DNA from: Cymodocea nodosa
Lineage: Eukaryota; Streptophyta; Magnoliopsida; Alismatales; Cymodoceaceae
DNA: 64,000 bases
Reading direction: 5' to 3'
Assembly (NCBI GenBank): GCA_036874045.1
Contig: CM072335.1
Span: 23,691,501 to 23,755,500, forward strand
The notes below the pieces were generated by a model, which worked only from the letters and a program-made list of their open reading frames with translations, was not told where the DNA came from and ran no database searches. Shown one piece after another: positions 24,434 to 36,929 of this stretch. Numbering within the stretch: the stretch's first letter is position 1; every line of letters begins with the position of its first letter. The position numbers and the translations under genes are program-made.

Positions 24434-27400
24434 ATGGCGGCGTCGAAGATCCAGGCTCTATGGAACCATCCTGCAGGCCCTAAGACCAGTAACTTCTACC
24501 ACCTATTATAAATACACTCTCGATCTCCGTTCATTTAATGTTTGAGGAAGCACTCGATGTTTGAAATGAATCAAGTTTGCTTGTTTTTGGTGATCGTCGT
24601 TGATCATAGGTGTCCCGTTCGAAGTACATACTCGGAATGGGAATTTAGTCGGTTCGTGCGTGGTGAAAGGGTGTTTGTGGCGATTGATGTTTTACTGTTG
24701 TTCTATTGAAATGGCTGTCAAAAATGGTTATATCGTTCTCTTTGTTTAGGTTGTTGTAGCTGCACGTCAAGGGAATTCTCGAGGATTCTCTGCCCTCGAA
24801 ATAGAGTGAGAAAAAGAAATCCTCTTATGTCTGAAATGAGTAGGGGGGTATGTTGCTCACTCGTTTGCAAATGAAATTTTATCTGCAAAAACAAGATGAT
24901 GAATTGGAGAAAAAATGATGTTCGACTAGACTAGATGTTCCACACCCACCATTCCTTTTTTGCGGTAGATGGCTGCAACTACCTAGGAGATCTTCTGACT
25001 ACATTCTAAGCGTTGTAGCTGTTTCGGCCTGATTGATCCTTCTGATCAATCTTCTGTACTTTGGTGGATGCTTATTTCTGAATAAGAATCTTCCTTACCA
25101 TTCATTGTCTTCACACTTATCATTCCAAACATTTCTATGATCTCCTCTTCTCTACCTTACTCTGATACACATCAAATCACTGGAAAACGTTCCAAAATCA
25201 AGTTAGGGAGATCAACATCAACTTGACATCCTCATTTTTTCAAAGATCTAAGGTATGTAATTTGCTCATTCCTTTCATATTAATCATATAATGCTTTGTT
25301 AGGAAGTTTGAAATATTTCTTGTAAACTTTCATTTTCTTTAGAATTTTTTAGGAATTTAAAGATTTTTTTCTGATTTTCTTTTTTAGAGTTAGACCTGAA
25401 ATTGCATCTATCTTTCCTAAATGTACTTTTTTTTGCATAGATTTAACAAAAAAATTTATCTTAATCTTTTGGTGTATTTTCTCAAATTTAAAGTTTTCTT
25501 TCTATTTCTTAGTTTAAATTATCGATCTAGTATTGTGATTTCTATTGCAAATATCTCATAAGAAATTGTTATCCAAATTTTTTTTTTGTAATCTATACTG
25601 TTTTTTAGATTTTTTGTAGTTGTTTGGGCTTATAATTTATGAGACACAATTCTTGTATAAATTTCTTTCTATGACATATATGTTAGGATAAAAATTCAGA
25701 TAAGAATTTATTTCCTAATTGTTCTGTTTTAAGTTTTCTTACTTTAAAAGAGTTTCCATCATTTTGCTTTGAGTAATCTTTTTGGATTATAGGTTATGTT
25801 GCATATATCCTATCTCATTTTAATAAAATTAAGTTTATATAAATGTTGTTCGAAAACAAGTTCTGTTCCCATTATAGTAGATTGCAACATGGTGAGATTG
25901 ATAATGGTGATAGAATTGGTAGATCTAATGATCTTGGATGGATGCATGATTTTCCTATTGACAACAATAGGAGGAAAATACAGTGTAAATATTGTGATGG
26001 AGTTCTTATCATGTCTAAGTATTTTGTTTTTGCTCAGATGAAGGAATTTCTTGTAGGAACAAAATCAAAATGAAAAACTAAAAGGGATGAATGATTCAAG
26101 ATATCTTCTTTAGATTAGGCTTCTGAAAATTGGTGGAAGACTTATCTACCCTACTGAGAAGCTATTATCAATGGGAGAAGTTAGTTGCAGCTCAAGAAGC
26201 ACTCACACTAGTCATTAGCCAAACACTGAGGCATTTTCCTCAAGGTCAATTTCAGAAAGGTTCTTGAGATTTTTTTAATTGGAACATCCTACTTGAAGCT
26301 TTCAAAGCTTATGGGTTTCCATGACAAGGGTTTGATTAGATAAGAAATATTATAGTTCTGCTAAAGGATTAATTTTTTAAGGATGTCTTCTTATCACATT
26401 GTACTCTAGAAATATTTCTGTACTTCATCCATTCTACTTTAATCCTATGAATAACATTTTCTATAATTTTACAATTATTACTTATTATAGATCCTTAGTA
26501 TTTTAGTCTTACTTTCATAAATCTTATAAGTTATAACATTTAAGTACATGCATTCATCATTATTAGATTCAACACAAAATCAAATGGCAAAGAGTAAAGA
26601 GTTCACTATATTATAAGGCTTACAACCTCGAAATCTTAATCAATGTAGGATATATCTAACACTCTCTTACACTTGCAGCAAGTTCTCGAGTTGACAAGTG
26701 TTTCCTTTCATTGTTAATGCAATGTGTTCAAGTTGATAAGCAACTTGTGAACACATATGAGGTCTTGATATTCTAATATCATGTTAAATTCAATTCAAAA
26801 TCATATGACAAAAAGTAAAGAATTCATTATGTTATAAGACTCATAACCTCCACATCTTAATTGATGTAGGACATATCCAACACCATACATTCAGTTTTTA
26901 ATTTATTTTAAATCCTTTGAACTTTAAATGTCTCTCCCTAATTTTAATTTAGAACTAATTTCTAACTTACTTTCATCAATTAAAATTATATCAGTAGTAA
27001 ATAACATGTAGCTGAGCATTTCTCCTTGAATTTTTTTGATTATTTTATTCAAAGCCAAGGTAAACAAATGTGGACTTAGAAAGAACCCTTGATGTAAATC
27101 TGTCTTTAGGAAATTCTCTAATTTCTCCTATTGTAAGTTTAACACTAACCACAATGCCAACAACTCATTTAAGTCAAAAATACGTACATACATATACACA
27201 CTCAACAATAATAAACAATCTCAACCATAATCTTACTATATGGGGTTAGTCACATGAATCTTTTTCTTCCAAGTATTTCTATCTTTTGTCAAATAGTCAT
27301 TTAAATTACTTAAATTTAAAAATTTTCTTACAATTTCTAACCAAGTAGTTTTAAGCCTACCTCTACTTCTTTCAAAATCTTTCTATACTAATTAATTCTT

Positions 27401-30400
27401 TTCTCTTAACCAGTGCATTTCATAGTCTCCTAAGGATGACTAAACCACTTAAACTAATTTTCTCTTATCTAATCTTTCATATTTGTATCCCCTACTCTCT
27501 TTAAAAAAAATTGTTTTTAAGTTTATCCCTTGTATTAGGACCCATTCATCTGAACACACGTATTTTAGTAATACTACTTTTTCACTTATGATCATGCTTT
27601 ATAGCTCAAGATTTTGAGTTATAAAGTATAGCTAGATTGACAGTTTTCCCTTTTAATTTTAAGAGTATCCCCTTAATATAGAACACTTTAGGAACATTTC
27701 TCTGCTTCATCCAACTTACTTTAAATTTCACCTTTGTTACTTATTATAGATTCTAAGTATTTAAAGGTCTTATTTTTGTGGTTTTCATGATCATTTAAGT
27801 ATATACCTTCATCATCATATATATATTGATATTATTATAGTTATTGATATTGTAATCTTGTCAAATAAATATATGTAATTAAAGTTAATAATTATTTAAT
27901 AAGACAATAATAACTACTGAGATATTTTTATATTATCAAATACCTAGTTAAATTTTATCTGTACTTTATTTATATTCAAAAAAAATAAAATAGTTACATA
28001 CTAATATGCATTTAAAATATAAATATTTAAAAATTAAAACAAATATAAAATAGCATGACCCTTGATATTAGTCTATCTTAAAATATTTTTTATTGATCAT
28101 TTATTTGATGAATACTTTTATTATTATAATTTATTTGAGTTATTCATATTTGTTTGCATTTGTATTTGATATTCAACAAATATTTTGGATTATGGTTTCA
28201 GTTTTTCATAACTGACATACATCTGTATTCACGTTCATATTCAATAAATAAAAACAAATATGAATATAGTAAATGATACATCCAATCCATATTCAATCTG
28301 TTTTCACCCTTGTTTGGAGGGGATCACCTTACCAAACAATGCTTGTAAGCATTCCAGTTTTCCACATCAGTCTTCAAAATTTACCTTATGTCAGTTTTGA
28401 AACTACAAAGGCATTATTGCAACAATAGATCAGAAATTCAAACACAGGCTGTGAAAGGCGAACAGAGTGCTGAGCTATGGAATGCACCATGTCAAGTGGA
28501 GCAAGGTCTGCCTGCTCAATGGTGATGGTAAACGGACGTCACAGATAAGATCTCTTGGAACCTTCAGTAGAGCAAAGTTTGCAAGTGGAAATGGTGATGG
28601 TAAATGGAGGAGAACAAACCTTGGGCTAGAATTGTAAGTTGGAATGGACTAAAAATGGGTGCATCAATGGCAGTGATGTAGCAGTTTTGAGCTGGCTTAT
28701 ACATATTTTGATTTGAGTCTTGTGTATCAATTTTTCTCCTTTTTGTGTGCTGTTTGTTCAATTGTTAGAACTTGTTTTCTCCTTTGGGAACCTTGTTGGG
28801 CCCTCTGATATTTAATGATATTTTTATCCTATCATCAAAAAGTTCCAATTTTGCAACTCAATAATACCACAATTATGACGGTGCCAAGTTCATGATTTAA
28901 GTGACATTATAAGGAACTGAGATGTAAGTTAAAGCTGTAGTTGGATTTATTTCACATCAGGAATCTAGGATATTGTAATGACTTCCCTACCCATAATAAT
29001 TTAAGGAGCAATTTTCAAGACATTGATTGATGACGGTTATTGTCATAACTTGTGTATGGTATAGTAATTAATAACTAAGATGATCAATTTCAAACTCTAT
29101 GAAGGCTAGCTATTTTATTAGAAATTTAATTCTGATGAAGTTACTTTGCTAAAAGTTGAAGCACTATCTACATTGGCCAAAAGACCATTCTTTATAATAT
29201 TGTCAATCAATTTAGAAACAATATCTGCATTTGTTAATTGACTCTTTTACTTATATTTTCAGTGAATTTTCTTTATTTTATTAACGAAAATGACATGATA
29301 TTCTTTTCAGTTCATTTCTGGGCTCCCACTTTCAAGTGGGGCATAAGCATAGCAAATGTTGCTGACTTTACAAAACCCCCTGAGAAGTTGTCCTATCCTC
29401 AGCAAATTGGTACACTCCTCCTTGATTTGCAAGTTTGCATTTGAGGCTTTTGCTTGTGGTCTATCTCTAAGCATTGACTTATGGTCCCCAGCTGTCACCT
29501 GTACTGGACTTATCTGGACACGCTATAGCACAGTAATCACTCCTGTAAGGAATGTTTGTTGTACTTCTATCCTATGAATAAATTACAAGTTTGTTATTTT
29601 TGTTACTTTTTTTATTGCATACTGATGACCTACTTATCCTGGGTTTTTAAAGACGTGGCAATAAGGTTTTTTTTACCATAATTGTTAGCGTATGTGAATG
29701 GCAAAGGAACCAAGATGGGATTAAGTTTCATGATATAATAAACTAGAAATTTATGATGAAGGGAACAAGCAAGCTGAGAATCATTCTTGAGCTCTTTTCA
29801 ACTTGAATTGATAATCAAGTGACTTATCTATTTAATTTTGCAAGAAAATATGGCTTTCAGTTGATGATTTGTTCAATTGGAGTTCAAACTTCTTGTAAGC
29901 AGATTTGTTTGATCGATCCCTATCTAAATGTGTTTGTTTAATCAAACTGCTTTGGTTTCTTTATAAGTTCAATCTCAAAAAAATTGAAATTTAAAAATAA
30001 AAACTTTGTTGTTTTGAGATATTATATATATATATATATAATTTTTTTAACAATAAGTATGATATTAAAATAATTGTTAATTTTAATTATATATATTTGA
30101 TATAATTATAATATTTTTAATTATAATAGTGACATAATATATGTTTTTCGTGTATTTCATTGACTTAAATGTATTGTTCCTATTACGGTTAAAGCTTTCT
30201 CAAGGTTAAAAGTGATCAAGGGTTTAAATCACACAAAATATACATTTATACAATTTATATAAAATAAAAAAATTCAGATGTCTGTATTTGTATTCAAAAC
30301 ATTTATACCGTTTGTATTCTTTTTTGAATCTAGAAAATTGAAGTAAATAACATCCATATTTATATTCACATTTAGCTGAATATGTATAACAAAAATCTGT

Positions 30401-33400
30401 ATTCAGGAAAATTAGGATTTGAATCTGAGTTTGTTCTAGATATCTGTATCTGTATTGCTTACATAAATGCTAGACTCTTCACGTGTTAGGAAGCAAGTGA
30501 TGAGGATGCAGGTAAAATATGTCATACATTGGTCCTTGTATAGTCTTTTCCATCTTGGTGAGAGAAGGATGAGGAAAGCATTGCTATCTGGGTGTGACAT
30601 TTTTAAGCTAAGGGCTCTACTTTGTCACTTGGGTGTGGCTAAAAATAAATAAAGATTCTCTTATTTTATTGAATGTATGAATAATGAAGTTAGTCTAAGA
30701 CACTAAAATTAAGCTAGCATCATGCATGATAAGAACTTTTAAGAATAAGTGTATGAAAATAGTTGACATAATGATTAAAAGAAAAATTAACATAATATTT
30801 TGCAAGTGATCAATTGAGTTCCAAGTAAGGAGTTGGAGGTTGGACTCTTTGGTTCATGAGGAAGACTGTGGTATGACAACAATGTTTAAAGTGCACAAAC
30901 ACTACTTGGCTTTTTCCATTTGTATGGATCACTTTGCTGAACAAGAGAAATCAACAGTTGTAAGAATGCAAAAGTGCATGTGAGCAACTGTATCATGCAG
31001 GCCATTTGTTGTAGAGCTAGACAAAAAGGAAGAGTGCACACCAGTCTATTTATTGTGGATCAAGAACCGTGATTAAAACTAATGTAGAATCTAGATGTGT
31101 GACCAAGAAACAAAAAGATCACATGAAGACAAAATCTCATGTCAAGGGTCTTATGCTTGAGACCTGACAATAGGAACACAAAATTTTTCCATAGGGTGGC
31201 TTCTGATTGGTAATGAATCAATCATCTAGAGATAATCTTAGTTGAGGAGAGATCCTTTCTGATAAAGAGAGCTTTCAAAGCTACATAATCTGATTGTGGT
31301 GTTGATTGTTACTGTACAATATGCTTTTCTAAAACATTCATGAATTCCTTTAAAAAAAGCATTCACCAGTGGCTTGTTTTCTCCTGAATCCTCTCAGTAT
31401 TTATTTGACCAGATGGTATTTATGTTAGTTTTGATAACATAGTTATGTTGCTTTATGATTGTGATTTTGCAGAAGAATTGGAATCTCTTTAGTGTAAATG
31501 TTGCAATGGCTGGAACAGGCCTCTATCAACTTGCACGCAAGATTCGGTACATATATCAATTTCTTAATCCTAGTTCCTCCTGTCATCCTTTCTTACTATT
31601 GATTCTAGATTTTCATTCTCCAAGTTAGATCTTTTTTAATTCCTCCCTCTTATATCCAGATTACTAATGGTTGCATATTATAACAAATTATCAAATTAAT
31701 TTCAAATTAGGTTACCTAGTCAATAGCTTAGTTTCATTCACTGTCAGCTGTGCGTTGCTCAAAATTGAGCTTGAGATTGGTATAATTGAATTGATTTTAG
31801 GCATTAATATATATTTTGAATTTGTAGACACTGGGAACTCAAGATAATGTAAAAATTTCTCTATATACTTCATATTTAAGAATGGTTGGGTCAATCCCTT
31901 TGTACAAGTTGTTATGCCAATAACAATGCCAAGAAGCTTATCATAGAGCAAGTACTATACCAAGAGAAACTTGATATATAATGGCCAAGTTCTGTATATA
32001 TCATTTTGTTTAAGAATTTGAAATAAGGTGGAAACCCATAAATATGTTCACACCATGAAATCAGGTATCAATTTGTATTGGCAAAATTTCATTGATATAG
32101 ATTGGTTTCCCAACTAACCAATTTAATAAACCTAGATTATCAGTATTGAATAGGTTTCAATGGAGATTTCGGTCTGTATCCAAGATATTTTGATGATCTC
32201 AATTTGTGTAAGTGAAATTTCATCCATACGATTGAATTTCATCTGTGATCGGAAACCTTCTTTGACTTGGTTGCAAGTCTCCTCCTTTCTCCTCTGCATT
32301 GGATCTCTACAGATATTTTCTTCTCTAATCTTCTTTGAATAATTAAAGGCTCTTCAACAGGACCAACATTCAAGCCTTCATCTTATTCTATATATTTCTT
32401 TAAGAAGTTGTAATATTCAAAGGTTTTCATTCTCTTTGATTTTCGTACTAATTTTATCTTTTTTAAAAAAAATTTCTGGCTTTATCTTTGATTTATTGAT
32501 TTTTAGTTATAATTATAATCTGTGCAGGAATATTCATTTTATTAATACTCTTATATTTTGATTCCAATTTTGAAATTGATCAAATATGAATTCCATTTAA
32601 TTGATGTGTGCTTTTGGGATAAAAAATGTTAAGTTCTTCATTGTTATTTCTGAATGTGAAGCACTATGAATCATTTACAACATTTTAATTATCGAAAATG
32701 GCTAAAAATTAAATTTAATTAGTCTTTTGTAGAAGATGTCTTATTTTAACTTTTCTTAAATCTTCAAGTCAAAATTTAAGGTTTTGCAATTGAAATTTTC
32801 ATCGATACATATCTTCTTTTTCCTTAAGACACATAGTAACACATAGATTATACACACAAACTCACATACTAGTACATAGAACATATGCCATGCATGTATC
32901 AAGTTTACATAATTTAATAAGATTATAAAATAAAATTATTAAAGATATTTTTCCTATTTTTATTATTTTATAAATGTATTTTCGAATTAATACAAAATAT
33001 ATCTGTGTTTGTATTTGATTTTAAAAGTGCATAACATTGAAATAATTTTTTAAAAATTATAAAATCAAATGATTTAAATTAAGTTCATATATTATTTAAT
33101 ATTAAAATTAATAATATATATATATTAATATATTTTAAAAGTATGTTGATGATTCCTATTTAGATTATGTGAAAACAAAACATGATTGAAGCTTGGATTG
33201 ATTTGTTTGATTAATAATGAGCCATTATATATTGAGGTCACAGGAAAATAATTATTAGACAAAAAATGTTGAGTAACTCTAAGTTAACCTTAAAATTCAT
33301 ACAAGGATCTATTTATTCTAGCACTAACATTTCATCAAGCTAAAGCATCTAAGATATCTAGCTTACAACAGACTCAAATATAATAATAAACAACAAAACA

Positions 33401-36400
33401 AATATAAACGGTTATAGTAGGCATTGAGCAGGCAAGAACTATCATAGTTGCATAAGAAGTATAAAAAATTGGTAGATAGCAATAATACGTAAGCACAAAC
33501 AATAATCAATTTTATTACTGCACAGAAAACAAGCATGAACATTGATAAATTGACTTTATCTATCATAATATGTTTGTTAAGCTCAAAATTAATAAGATTG
33601 TTGACATCATTAGACTTAGTTAACAATGAGGACCTACAAATATAAACACTAAAAAACTTGCATAGACAAGCTCCTACAAAAAAAATATCAATACTAGCAA
33701 ACTCAAATAAACATGTTCCAACTTGTCTACAATTATTTTGATCACCATAAATACTAATAATTACCATCGAACCATCTATTAAGATTGACAATACAACACT
33801 ACTTGGTGTTGAGAATTATCTTGTAGAAAACAAATATTGATAGGGCAACACTACTTCAACATTGAGTACTAGTTGAAGGTAGATGATAGATGTAATGAAA
33901 ATTATTCGTTTTTGTTTTTTATTTCTTCCATTAGCACTTTTTTGAGACATTTTTTCAAAGAACTCTCTATATTCTTCTCCTCTTTCTCTTCTCTCCTCTC
34001 CTCTACTTTTCACTTTTTTAAAAATATTGAACTACAATGTCATCACCACCATTCCTCTCTCTCCCTTCCCCTTTTTACATTTTCATTTTCATTCACATGC
34101 CTCACCCCCACTCTCTCTTTACCTTTTTTTCTAACTCAAGTTTCCTCTCTCCCTTTTATATTTGTTCTCTCCTCGTAAACCTATCAACGTAGGGTCATAG
34201 TGGAGCAAAGGCATGGAATCAAACATCAACACATGTTGGCAAGATTTTGTTAGATGTGTCAATTTTTTGATATGCCAAAATGACGTTGGAATTGATGTTG
34301 ACATTAGTAATTTTGTTAACAAAAATGAAGGGTGTTTTTTTTTATACTAAATTTCCATTGACATAATGAAATTTTACTGATATGTGTTGATTTCTCAACT
34401 TATCAAGGGTAGTAATTCATCGAGGGAAGAGGGAATGATTCGATGTTAGGAAAAAAGGATCATCTTTCTTGGTTACTTGTCCTTTTTAATTTAACATAAC
34501 TAGTCTATGGAAGTGAAATTAAAATATTTTTGTTATGAACTTGCATTGGCTAGTATCTTTTACAATATGTTTCTAGCCAACTTCCTTAGCTTTTTATGTT
34601 ACCAATCTTCTTCCCCTGATCTTTCCTAGTGGAAAAATCATAGGATTTACACTCCAATGGTTTTCTCTTATGATACATAGCCAAAATTGCCATCTTATGT
34701 GCCAAAAAGTAAGACAGATTGTTCTTTCAGATTAAGGATTTCTCCACATATGTAATGGTGGGTTACTATAGGGAAAGGCCAACAAAGTAAAGTGTTGGCC
34801 TCAAAGGCAACTACACTCAACATTGTTATTGGATTAACTTTGGTTTTGCACTTGCTTATTCTTATCAGGCTTCCCTCTCCTTGCAACGTTTTTGTATTCT
34901 CCTTTTTCCCAAAACCAAGGTCTTTCTCTTCATACTTTTATGGTTTGTTCTTCCAAATCAAGGGCTTCTCCACATATGTAGTGGTGGATTACTATAGGGT
35001 GCAGACCAACAAAGCAAAGTGTTTGCCTCAAAGGCATATAATTGATATTATTATTAGATTGAATTTGATTTTGCATCTACTTATATCAGAATTTTTTTTC
35101 GTTGTGACCTTTTTATCTTCTATTTCCGACTGCTAAAATAGTAACAACATTTTCTTGAGGAACATGAGAAATAGCAAAACAAGCAATCAGAGATAAAGCA
35201 TATAGAGGCTATAGTGAGGTGCCTTGACTTCTAAATGAATACCTTTCTGTACATTGTTACTGTATGAACGTGAATAAATTGTAAGCCTGATCATATTTAA
35301 CAAGTTAGAAAGCTATTTAATCACCTTTTAATGTGAACACGGACTTATCTCACAGAACACTTATATGAATGCCTAGAAAGTATAATTTATTTATTTTACT
35401 CAATTCTCCTCTTTGTGGATGAGTTGGACGAGATTGATTAATGGGAGATTCAACCAATACAATAATTCCTTAGCCTTGTCAATTCAAAGCTTTAAAAGGA
35501 ATCCGATCACTCCATAGCTTAGACAGAAGGATTAACAAATAAGAATCTTGAGCAAATGATTATGTGATTGTTTTGAATTATTTATTGGGTAAAAAGTAAA
35601 AATAAGTATTTATTTATGTGGTGTCATTTAAATAGTTTGGTATGTTTTGGTTTTCATGAATTTGTCATTTTGGTTGCTCTTGATTTTTCATTGTTATTTC
35701 TGAATTTTCTTGAAATTTGTTGTTTTTATTGTCTACATGCAATATTAAAATATTTAATTATTATTAATGATATGCTGATATCACCAATTCAACTGGTCTA
35801 GGTGATCAGTTGAACCCATGTATTGAGTGCCCCTCTACTACACCGGGTCAATGTCCAGTTTGGTCCTAATATTTGGACGATTTTTCCCTCAACCAATGGG
35901 CTTAGCCTTAGCCTGATACAACTAAAAAACTCGCCTAATTAAGCACGTGGAGCCCATTTTTCAGAAGTAGGGGATCAATATAATTGACTCCGTTGTGTTG
36001 TTAAAAACTCAATGGTTAGACTTTTGACATTATACTTTATTCCACCCTTCTTATAAATAAAATAAATAAATAACTATATCATGCTTGAATCTAATTAGGG
36101 TTTGCAGTGGTGGGGGAACTTGATCAGAAAAAAAGGGATTATAGTTGTGAAATATACATTGAATTCTTAGGCTGAATCGCAATCTCACTCAAGGAGAATG
36201 ATAACAAATACGTGGAGTTTCTATTTTTTCCTACGTGGATGATCCAATCCATCACAGCATGATTGGGAAATATTTGATTTTCTTACTCTCAAGATGAAGT
36301 GAAACATGATTAACTTGAATTTAGGATAGATATTCAAAATGTTATGGAAGCACTTGTTTTGCTATTTCATGTCAGCTTTTCATGAAAGAAGACCAAAAGT

Positions 36401-36929
36401 AAAAGCTATTTTGGAATTTTATTAGCAAATTGCTTGGGTAGGCAGAGATCTGCGGCTGCTTGGGGAGCAATAGGTGTCCCTATTCTTGGGCCTTCAAGCT
36501 CCAAGGCACCCACAGAGGAACAAGAAACTACCTGCTTCGTACATTTGTAACAATTACAATGGTATACAAATTGTGTATATGTGTATCTATAATCATATGC
36601 ATGTATATATATGTGTGTATATATTTGTACGCACATTTATGTACACAGGCAGATACACACCCAAGAAAAGTAAAGATTACGAACTTTTTTTTTGAAGAAC
36701 AAATCCTAAGATACGTTCTTGTGTTGCCCTCCCGCATGCTTCCATGTAGTGACTTCAATGGAGAATTAGAAGCACATTTTGTCCCTCTTACGGTTGGAAT
36801 GCTTCAGTAGAACACTTCGTTGCCACGAACTGTTTTCTTCACGTTATTTGACACTTTAAGCTAACGTATATTTTATATTTCAGGCAGGACCATGGTTCTG
36901 AGGCAAAAGAGGCACCTGCAAATCAATAA
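24434..36929 (+). CDS. MPC2: Mitochondrial pyruvate carrier subunit, MPC2 type
   Basis: Five exons, 24434-24488, 29311-29409, 29492-29544, 31473-31546 and 36884-36929, join to a 108-residue protein, the usual size. The protein begins MAASKIQALWNHPAGPKT and continues with HFWAPTFKWGISIANVADF, KPPEKLSYPQQI, AVTCTGLIWTRYSTVITP, KNWNLFSVNVAMAGTGLYQL and ARKIRQDHGSEAKEAP. HFWAP/TFKWG, PPEKLSYPQQ and the RYSxVITPKNWNL box are family signatures. MPC heterodimers import pyruvate across the inner mitochondrial membrane; two to three hydrophobic helices are visible. All introns are GT-AG. Introns 1 (4.8 kb), 3 (1.9 kb) and 4 (5.3 kb) are swollen with repeats while intron 2 is 82 bp, so under 3 percent of the gene is coding. 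No frame damage is seen. Confidence 0.95.
25860..26075 (+). mobile_element. hAT transposase fragment (BED zinc finger) in MPC intron 1
   Basis: The plus-strand frame encodes NDLGWMHDFPIDNNRRKIQC then KYCDGVLIMS, matching the BED-type zinc finger at the N-terminus of plant hAT transposases (W..G.P.D..R.K..C.YC). The second half of the finger is poorly kept, with Gln where the His pair is expected (FAQMKEFLVGTKSK), and the rest of the transposase is absent. Confidence 0.65.
26390..27140 (-). mobile_element. Decayed RTE-type LINE fragment, split by a TRIM insertion
   Basis: The blocks at about 26390-26560 and 26885-27140 match, in the same order, a continuous stretch of the RTE remnant at about 61520-61930 (shared phrases such as 'cttcatccattctactttaatc' and 'ttatatcagtagtaaataacat'). 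On the minus strand the second block translates, with stops, to RT pieces such as GEIREFP and NSRRNAQ. The interruption at 26561-26882 is a separate short LTR element, so the order of insertion is clear. Confidence 0.6.
26561..26882 (-). mobile_element. TRIM: miniature LTR retrotransposon with 101-bp LTRs
   Basis: Two direct repeats of 101 bp (26561-26661 and 26782-26882) flank 120 bp of non-coding sequence. On the minus strand the LTRs begin TGTTGGATATGTCC or TGTTAGATATATCC and end in a TAACA/TAATA-like terminus. The base next to the 5' LTR starts TGATATTAGAATATC, a mutated form of the initiator-Met tRNA primer binding site (TGGTATCAGAGC). A purine-rich tract (AAGAGAG) abuts the 3' LTR. There is no room for gag or pol. 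A perfect 5-bp target duplication is not visible. The element sits inside an older RTE fragment. Confidence 0.7.
27180..27810 (-). mobile_element. Second RTE-type LINE 3' fragment in MPC intron 1
   Basis: The low-coordinate end carries AACAATAATAAACAA followed by TATGGGGTTAGTCACATGAA, the signature 3' end of a plant RTE family in reverse orientation. The sequence up to about 27800 runs parallel to 61015-61650 near the window's end. Coding content is not preserved. Confidence 0.55.
27820..29310 (+). other. Remainder of MPC intron 1
   Basis: Very AT-rich sequence without recognisable coding or element ends. A slightly GC-richer block at 28320-28800 has no identifiable content. The intron ends at the acceptor ttcttttcag just before 29311. 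Confidence 0.5.
31547..36883 (+). other. MPC intron 4, large and repeat-rich
   Basis: A 5.3-kb intron. It contains AT-rich DNA (32500-33150), a pyrimidine-rich stretch (about 33900-34180), the 226-bp-spaced duplication at 34721-35092 and a TG/TA-rich microsatellite area (36560-36650). A GC-richer block at about 36430-36540 has an open frame on both strands but no recognisable protein. Confidence 0.5.
34721..35092. repeat. Diverged tandem duplication, about 226-bp spacing
   Basis: A block starting at 34721 (gttctttcagattaaggatt) recurs starting at 34947 (gttcttccaaatcaagggct). Both continue with ttctccacatatgta, gtggattactataggg-like sequence, 'caacaaagcaaagtgt' and 'gcctcaaaggca'. Each matching part is roughly 145-150 bp. 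No coding content is evident. Confidence 0.75.
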
